From positions 62,001 through 126,000 of the forward strand of contig QZIT01000001.1 in assembly GCA_003599145.1 (NCBI GenBank): DNA of 64,000 nt, in the 5' to 3' direction. How positions within the stretch are numbered: position 1 is the stretch's first letter; the number at the start of each line of letters is the position of its first letter. Position numbers and translations under genes: made by a program. Positions 58,927 to 64,000 of this stretch are shown here, one piece after another. The stretch is from Candidatus Woesearchaeota archaeon (GTDB lineage Archaea; Nanobdellota; Nanobdellia; Woesearchaeales; UBA9642). Under the pieces are notes generated by a model. It saw nothing but the letters and a program-made list of their open reading frames with translations, did not search any database and was not told the DNA's origin.

Positions 58927-61407
58927 ATGAATGTCAAACAGGTTAAAGAGGAATTCCGTTTAAAGGCGGCGAAAGAGCCAGAAAAGTACTTTGCTACAGA
59001 TATTTTAAAGCAAGAGGGCTTTCAAAGGAAGCAATGCCATTGCGGAAAGTATTTTTGGTCTATAGATAGTAATACCTGTGGAAATCCTGAATGCTCAGGA
59101 GGCTTTAGGTTTATTCACAACAGCCCTGCAAAGAACAAACTGGATTATGTAGGCGTATGGAAGGAATTCTCAAAAATCTTTAAAAAATTAGGCTATACGC
59201 CTATTGATAGGTATCCGGTAGCTGCACGATGGAGAGATGACACTGATTTTGTGCAGGCAAGCATTTATGACTTTCAGCCTTATGTAGTTTCAGGAGCCAT
59301 TGAACCGCCTGCAAACCCTTTGGTAGTTCCGCAATTCTGCTTGAGATTCAACGATATAGACAATGTTGGTATTACAGGAGCTCATAATACAGGCTTTGTC
59401 ATGATAGGGCAGCACGCTTTTGTACAGCAAAAGCAATGGGACCAGAACAGTTACTTTTCTCATATCTTGCAATGGCTTACGCATGGATTAAAACTGCCTA
59501 AAGATGAAATAGTCTTTCACGAAGATGGATGGGCAGGAGGAGGAAATGCAGGAGTCTGCATGGAATTTTTCAGCAGAGGTGTTGAATTAGGAAATCAGGT
59601 ATACATGCAGTATGAACAAACAGATTCTGGATTTAAAGAATTGCCTTTAAGGGTTTTGGATATGGGTATGGGGCAGGAAAGAAACGCCTGGTTTTCCCAA
59701 GGAACAGAAACCATCTATGATGCAACCTTTCCAGAAGTCATTACCAAATTAATGAAGATTACAGGCTATAAAAAAGATGCAGACTTATTGAAAAAGTTCA
59801 CTCCTTTAGCATCCTTGTTAAATGTTGATGAAGCTGAAAATATTGAAAAAGCGTGGAAGGACATTGCAAAAGAAATTGGATTATCAACAGAGGAATTAAA
59901 GAAAAAAATCATTCCCTTATCTCAACTATACAGCATAGCAGAACACTCACGCTCGTTATTAGTTACCTTGAATGATGGCGTATTACCCAGCAATGTCAAA
60001 GGCGGCTATAATTTAAGGGTTTTATTAAGAAGATCTTTGGGATTTATTGAAAAAAACAAGTGGGATATTTCCTTGCCAGATATTGCAGAACAGCATGCAA
60101 AAGTCGTAAAGGCATTATTTCCTGAACTAAAGGAAAATATTGACAATGTTGCTGAAATTTTGGAGTTTGAAAAAAGAAAGTATCTGGAAACAAGCAAAAG
60201 AAACAGGGAAATCATCAAGAAAATAGTCCAGAAAAATATCGATACGAAAAAAATGCTCGAGCTGTATGACAGTCAAGGCATAACTCCAGACGAATTAAAA
60301 AATGAAGCAGAAGAAATTAACGTTGAGCTGAAAATTCCTGAAAACTTCTACGCATTAGTCAGCGAGCTGCATGAAAAAAGCGAGCAGAAAACACAAACAA
60401 AAAAAGAAGAAAAGTTAGATATCCGTATTGAACCGACAAAAATTCTCTACTATGACCATTATGACTACGTACAGTTTGACGCCATTGTGTTGAAAATCAT
60501 AGGAAATAAAGTCATCCTTGATAGAAGTGCCTTTTATCCAACATCAGGAGGACAAATGAATGATGAAGGAACCATCAACAGCTGCAAGGTTATTGATGTT
60601 TTTAAGCAAGGCGCTGTCGTTATTCATGTTCTGGAAAAAGTAACCTTTAAGGAAAATGAAAAAGTCAATGGAAAAATCAATATTGAAAGAAGAACCCAGT
60701 TAGCGCAGCACCACACTGCAACGCACATTATCAACGGAGTATCAAAGCAAATTTTAGGAAAGCATGTCTGGCAGGCTGGAGCAGCTAAAACATTAGAAAA
60801 AGGAAGATTGGATATAACCCATTATGATTCTCTTTCCAATGAGCAGGTAAAGCAGATTGAAGCAAAGGCAAATGAATATGTCAAGAAAAATTTGCCTGTG
60901 TATAAAACCATGATGGCCAGAAATATAGCTGAGCAAAAGTACGGCTTTACGATTTATCAGGGAGGAGCAGTTCCTGGAAAGCAATTAAGAATCGTTGAAG
61001 TTGCAGGTTTAGATGTAGAAGCCTGCGGCGGCACCCATCTTGATTTAACAGGAGATGTAGGGGAAATCAAGATTTTAAAAACAACGAAATTACAAGATGG
61101 CGTTGTCAGAATAGAGTTTACTGCAGGAAAGGCAACCGATAGTATAAAAAATCTTGAGCAGAATATTATAGGGAATGCAAAGAAATTGCTTTACTGCTCT
61201 GCAGAGGAAATTCCCGGAAGAGCAAAGGAACTGTTTGAAAAATGGAAATTGATAGTGAAAAAAGGAAAAGATACTGATGCTTTATTGACTTCTACAGAAA
61301 AATTCTCTGGAGACATTATAGAAGAGACTGCAAAAATCTTGCAGACACAACCAGAGCACATTATAAAAACCCTTGAACGGTTTGATAGGGAGATAAAGGA
61401 AAAGTGA
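58927..61407 (+). CDS. alaS: Alanyl-tRNA synthetase
   Basis: An 826-residue archaeal-type AlaRS. It has an N-terminal zinc-binding part (CHCGKYF, CGNPEC), the class II catalytic core, and an editing domain with QHHTATHI near residue 595 and CGGTH near 699, both intact. A shorter-than-usual C-Ala end follows. It charges tRNA-Ala and clears mischarged Ser or Gly. The ATG at 58927 is about 30 bases after the TATA (CTATTTAAAC, about 58893); an upstream TTG is too near it. It is translationally coupled by GTGA overlap to the next gene. Confidence 0.96.
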   Translation: MNVKQVKEEFRLKAAKEPEKYFATDILKQEGFQRKQCHCGKYFWSIDSNTCGNPECSGGFRFIHNSPAKNKLDYVGVWKEFSKIFKKLGYTPIDRYPVAARWRDDTDFVQASIYDFQPYVVSGAIEPPANPLVVPQFCLRFNDIDNVGITGAHNTGFVMIGQHAFVQQKQWDQNSYFSHILQWLTHGLKLPKDEIVFHEDGWAGGGNAGVCMEFFSRGVELGNQVYMQYEQTDSGFKELPLRVLDMGMGQERNAWFSQGTETIYDATFPEVITKLMKITGYKKDADLLKKFTPLASLLNVDEAENIEKAWKDIAKEIGLSTEELKKKIIPLSQLYSIAEHSRSLLVTLNDGVLPSNVKGGYNLRVLLRRSLGFIEKNKWDISLPDIAEQHAKVVKALFPELKENIDNVAEILEFEKRKYLETSKRNREIIKKIVQKNIDTKKMLELYDSQGITPDELKNEAEEINVELKIPENFYALVSELHEKSEQKTQTKKEEKLDIRIEPTKILYYDHYDYVQFDAIVLKIIGNKVILDRSAFYPTSGGQMNDEGTINSCKVIDVFKQGAVVIHVLEKVTFKENEKVNGKINIERRTQLAQHHTATHIINGVSKQILGKHVWQAGAAKTLEKGRLDITHYDSLSNEQVKQIEAKANEYVKKNLPVYKTMMARNIAEQKYGFTIYQGGAVPGKQLRIVEVAGLDVEACGGTHLDLTGDVGEIKILKTTKLQDGVVRIEFTAGKATDSIKNLEQNIIGNAKKLLYCSAEEIPGRAKELFEKWKLIVKKGKDTDALLTSTEKFSGDIIEETAKILQTQPEHIIKTLERFDREIKEK

Positions 61408-62117
61408 AGTTAACCAAAAAACAACAGGAACAGATAAAAAAGCAATTATTGCAGCATCAGAGACCTACGCTTGAAGCAAAAATGGTTCTGGATGCAAAAA
61501 CAACCTTAACCTTAACTATTCAAAAAGGCGTTGTCGGCTCTGACATCATGAGCTCTGGAATATATCTTGCAAAATTTCTCTATAAACATAAGAACATATA
61601 TCAGAAAAAAATCTGCCTTGATATGGGATGCGGTCCTGGAACGCAGGGATTGATTATGGCAAAATACGGGGCTACGGGAGTGCTCTGCACCGATATCAGC
61701 CCTCTTGCGATAAAAAACACGCAGGAAAACGCAAAAAAGATGAAACTTCATGTTCACGCTTCTGTTAGCGACTTGTTCAAAAACATTCCAAAGCAGAAAT
61801 TTGATGTTATTGTCTTCAATCACCCTTTCTTTCCAGAAGAAGCAGAAAATTTTGGAGATGAAATTACCAAAGACGTCATGTTAAGGAAAAGCATGCTTGG
61901 AGGAACAACACTCATTCATGACTTTTTGAAAGATGTTTCAAGTTATCTGAAAAAAAACGGAGTTCTCATCATGCCTTTTTTTAGGTTTGCAGGCAAGGAG
62001 AACGACCCTGGAAGATATGCAAAAAAATACAAGTTAAAGATTGTCAAAAAAGAAAAAGTGCTTTCAAAACAAGGCCTTCAAAAAGGCGATTTTTCCATAT
62101 ATGTCTTCAGTTGGTAA
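61404..62117 (+). CDS. Class I SAM-dependent methyltransferase
   Basis: A 237-residue methyltransferase of the N6-adenine/HemK-like type: motif I CLDMGCGPGTQGLIMA, acidic LCTDISP, and motif IV VIVFNHPFF (NPPF-like with His). The target could be a protein, RNA or DNA. It starts at a GTG within the alaS stop (GTGA), so it is co-translated with it. Its end abuts the Rpp21 gene from the other strand. Confidence 0.82.
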   Translation: MKLTKKQQEQIKKQLLQHQRPTLEAKMVLDAKTTLTLTIQKGVVGSDIMSSGIYLAKFLYKHKNIYQKKICLDMGCGPGTQGLIMAKYGATGVLCTDISPLAIKNTQENAKKMKLHVHASVSDLFKNIPKQKFDVIVFNHPFFPEEAENFGDEITKDVMLRKSMLGGTTLIHDFLKDVSSYLKKNGVLIMPFFRFAGKENDPGRYAKKYKLKIVKKEKVLSKQGLQKGDFSIYVFSW

Positions 62118-62432
62118 TTACTTCAAAGGAAATCTCATGAATTTCTTGCAGTGAAAGCAGGAATAAATAACCTTACTATCACGTATTCTTACACGGCAGT
62201 TTTCATTCGGTTTCAGATAACTATAGCAATGCTTACAGAATTTCCTTTTATAGGCAGGAGGCACTCTTAGTTTTACCTTCATGGCGATTTTTCTTGCCTT
62301 TGCAACGAATTTATCTGCCATTTTTTTGTCAGGAAACGCCTTTTCTGCCTCTTCAAAATAGGCAACCATTTTTTGCCTTGCCTCAGCAACAACTTTTTCA
62401 GGTTTTTTTGGATACGCTCTGGACATAGTCAT
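62118..62432 (-). CDS. rnp4: RNase P protein component 4 (Rpp21)
   Basis: A 104-residue Rpp21/Rnp4 protein: a helical basic N-terminal half and a C-terminal zinc ribbon with FCKHCYSYLKPNENC and YSCFHCKKF. It binds the RNase P RNA specificity domain in tRNA 5' processing, together with Rpp29. A TATA (ACTTTATTAAC) lies about 27 bases before the ATG at 62432; an ATG at 62426 is an alternative. Confidence 0.92.
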   Translation of the reverse strand: MTMSRAYPKKPEKVVAEARQKMVAYFEEAEKAFPDKKMADKFVAKARKIAMKVKLRVPPAYKRKFCKHCYSYLKPNENCRVRIRDSKVIYSCFHCKKFMRFPLK

Positions 62433-62516
62433 AAAAAAGAAGGACAGTTAATAAAGTTTATGATGCACTGGACAAAAATACCAAAAATATATAAAACACA
62501 CTAAAATAACCAAATC

Positions 62517-63083
62517 ATGAAACGCTGCGCATGGCCAAAAAATGAACTTGCAATACAGTATCATGACCATGAATGGGGTTTGCCTGTCCATGACGATAGA
62601 AAACTATTTGAAGCCATCATCTTAGATGCATTTCAGGCAGGGTTAAGCTGGGACACTATTTTAAAAAAGAGGGAAAATTTTAGAAAGGCATTTGACAATT
62701 TTGATGCAAAAAAGATTGCAAAATACGATGAAAAAAAAGTAAAGCAGCTCATGAACAACGAGGGCATTATCAGAAACAACTTAAAAATTAAGGCTGCTAT
62801 TACCAACGCAAAAGCGTTTTTGCACGTGCAGAAAGAATTTGGAAGTTTCGATAAATACATCTGGCAGTTTGTAAGCCATAAACCCATCATCAACAAGCGG
62901 AAATCCATAAAGGAAATTCCTGCAAAAACAGAAATTTCTGATGCCATGAGCAAGGACATGAAAAAAAGAGGATTTGCTTTTTGCGGAAGTACAATCTGCT
63001 ATGCATTCATGCAGGCAGTAGGCATGGTGAATGACCACACCGTCGATTGTTTCTGCTACAGAAAAACCACAAAAACTATATAA
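62517..63083 (+). CDS. tag: DNA-3-methyladenine glycosylase I
   Basis: A 188-residue Tag protein. The family N-terminus MKRCAWP and YHDHEWGLP are present, as are the zinc ligands C4, H17 and the C-terminal H and C in VNDHTVDCFCY. It removes 3-methyladenine from DNA in repair. The TATA (AATATATAAA, 62486-62495) lies about 27 bases before the ATG. Its presence in archaea is patchy; bacterial origin is possible. Confidence 0.92.
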   Translation: MKRCAWPKNELAIQYHDHEWGLPVHDDRKLFEAIILDAFQAGLSWDTILKKRENFRKAFDNFDAKKIAKYDEKKVKQLMNNEGIIRNNLKIKAAITNAKAFLHVQKEFGSFDKYIWQFVSHKPIINKRKSIKEIPAKTEISDAMSKDMKKRGFAFCGSTICYAFMQAVGMVNDHTVDCFCYRKTTKTI

Positions 63084-63104
63084 ACAAACCTGCATTTATC
63101 CCAC

Positions 63105-64000
63105 CATGGGGTTGTTTGATTTTCTCAAAAAAAAAGAAGAAGCTGTATTTGAACTTACTACTGCCCAGATCAAGCCGTATTTTGAAGCAGCCGTCAGAGA
63201 AAGATTTGCGAACATCAACAAGACTGTTGAAGATATCGGCGTGCAGATCAAATATGAAATAAAGAAAATACGGGAACTCATCAAGGATTTGCAGGAAGCG
63301 CAGCTGATGAATCCTGACATCTCCCAGAGGGAAATGAACGTCATGCAGGGTAACAGAGACAACTACTGCAGGCGCATAAAAGTGTTTCTGGACAACATCG
63401 CCCTTGCAGAAACGTTTATCGAGTTAGGCGAAAGCTGCGAGGAATTCTTCCACCACTGGGAAATCACCGTCAATGATACGCAAAAGAACCACTTTGTTTT
63501 GAAAAATTATTTTGGAGACGACATTGCAAAAATCAGCAGGAAATTGCAGGAATTGGAAAAATTGTTTATCAGGCTGAAAGAGCTTTTGGAAAAGGAAAAC
63601 TTGCAATTAGTCAACACCATAAAGCAGCAATTTCAAGACGCTGAAGAGAGCAGGAAGAAAAGGGAGGAGTATGCTATTAAAGCCACCGATGCAAAAGCAG
63701 AACTGGCCATGCTCCGAGGGGAACAAAACAAAATAGAACAACGCATAGCATCACTAAAGGAAAGCAATGACTACCGCTTCTACAGCAACTTTCTCGAGCA
63801 GATGAAAAGCGTCGACGAACGTGTTGAAGCAGAGAAAAAAGAAATCCAGATTTTTTTTGTAGAATTGGAAAGGGCCATGAAGAAATTTGCAAAAGGCAGC
63901 GATGATGCGCTCTTAAGCAGATACCTTGAAGACCATGTTGCCGCATTATTGCACGACGATGAATTAAAAATCTTGGAAGTTTTTGACAAGCTGAAAAAAG
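63105..64000 (+). CDS. Coiled-coil protein, partial (runs off the window)
   Basis: An open frame with no stop codon to the window end, giving at least 298 residues. It starts with MGLFDFLKKKEEAVFE and is then almost wholly helical and charged, with long coiled-coil stretches (ISRKLQELEKLFIRLKELLE; EAEKKEIQIFF). The TATA (TATATAAA, 63077-63084) is about 25 bases before the ATG. It follows tag by 21 bases but has its own promoter. The C-terminal part is outside the window, so a full assignment is not possible. Confidence 0.82.

Overview
The window reads as chromosomal DNA of an archaeon, most likely a small-genome, fermentative DPANN-type lineage (Woesearchaeota-like is my inference, not proven here). 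Reasons: a DNA topoisomerase VI operon, an archaeal class I fructose-bisphosphate aldolase, RNase P protein Rpp21, archaeal-type AlaRS, HerA/NurA-like proteins, an XPD-like helicase, TrmB and Lrp regulators, and archaeal TATA boxes. Many genes have a TATA box about 25-30 bases before the start codon, so their mRNAs should be leaderless; a minority have long leaders with strong Shine-Dalgarno (SD) sites. I saw no rRNA, CRISPR array, insertion sequence or phage genes. There is one tRNA, tRNA-Thr(UGU).

Layout. 0-6 kb: HerA-like ATPase, methyltransferase, aldolase and a large secreted PKD/SH3-like protein. 6.1-12.7 kb: a group 3b-type NADP-linked [NiFe] hydrogenase (sulfhydrogenase) operon hydBGDA, its endopeptidase, an EamA transporter and two paralogous unknown proteins. 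12.6-17 kb: a double Lrp regulator, an FG-GAP protein and an operon of TrmB, MCM-like AAA+ ATPase, hypA and hypC. 17-21.5 kb: a translationally coupled unknown pair, a KaiC-like ATPase with a cytoplasmic beta-propeller, a degenerate histidine-phosphatase-like protein and a Pno1-like KH protein. 21.6-26.4 kb: Top6B-Top6A, small conserved proteins and a NurA-like nuclease. 26.4-28.7 kb: DUF212, BatA-like and DUF58 operon. 28.7-35.5 kb: tRNA, kinase-like protein, SAH-hydrolase-like protein with a divergent double Lrp, an orphan PD-(D/E)XK nuclease, a lipoprotein and an MFS transporter. 35.6-40.4 kb: a PadR-controlled MacB/FtsX-type ABC system with a clear operator. 40.5-44.9 kb: MFS, DsbA, CuA-like cupredoxin, DoxX, PhoU/TrkA-C. 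44.9-49.5 kb: an AI-2E permease and an island of very small, mostly membrane proteins with strong SD sites, several too short for ordinary gene calling. 49.8-58.9 kb: regulators (Lrp, TrmB, double Lrp), nitroreductase, XPD-like helicase, NDH-2-like flavoprotein and orphan proteins. 58.9-64 kb: alaS, methyltransferase, Rpp21, tag and a coiled-coil protein running off the end.

Two patterns stand out as possibly undescribed. First, four poorly characterised genes with leadered, SD-bearing mRNAs each sit head to head with a transcription regulator (double Lrp at 13.6 and 58.0 kb, TrmB at 17.0 and 53.6 kb); two of the leaders share an identical 12-base element. Second, the 46-49.5 kb island packs eleven proteins, ten of them of 28-109 residues, around a Big5-TM-DUF4332 protein. 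The hydrogenase operon also carries a paralogous pair of unknown proteins that are good candidates for hydrogenase accessory factors.
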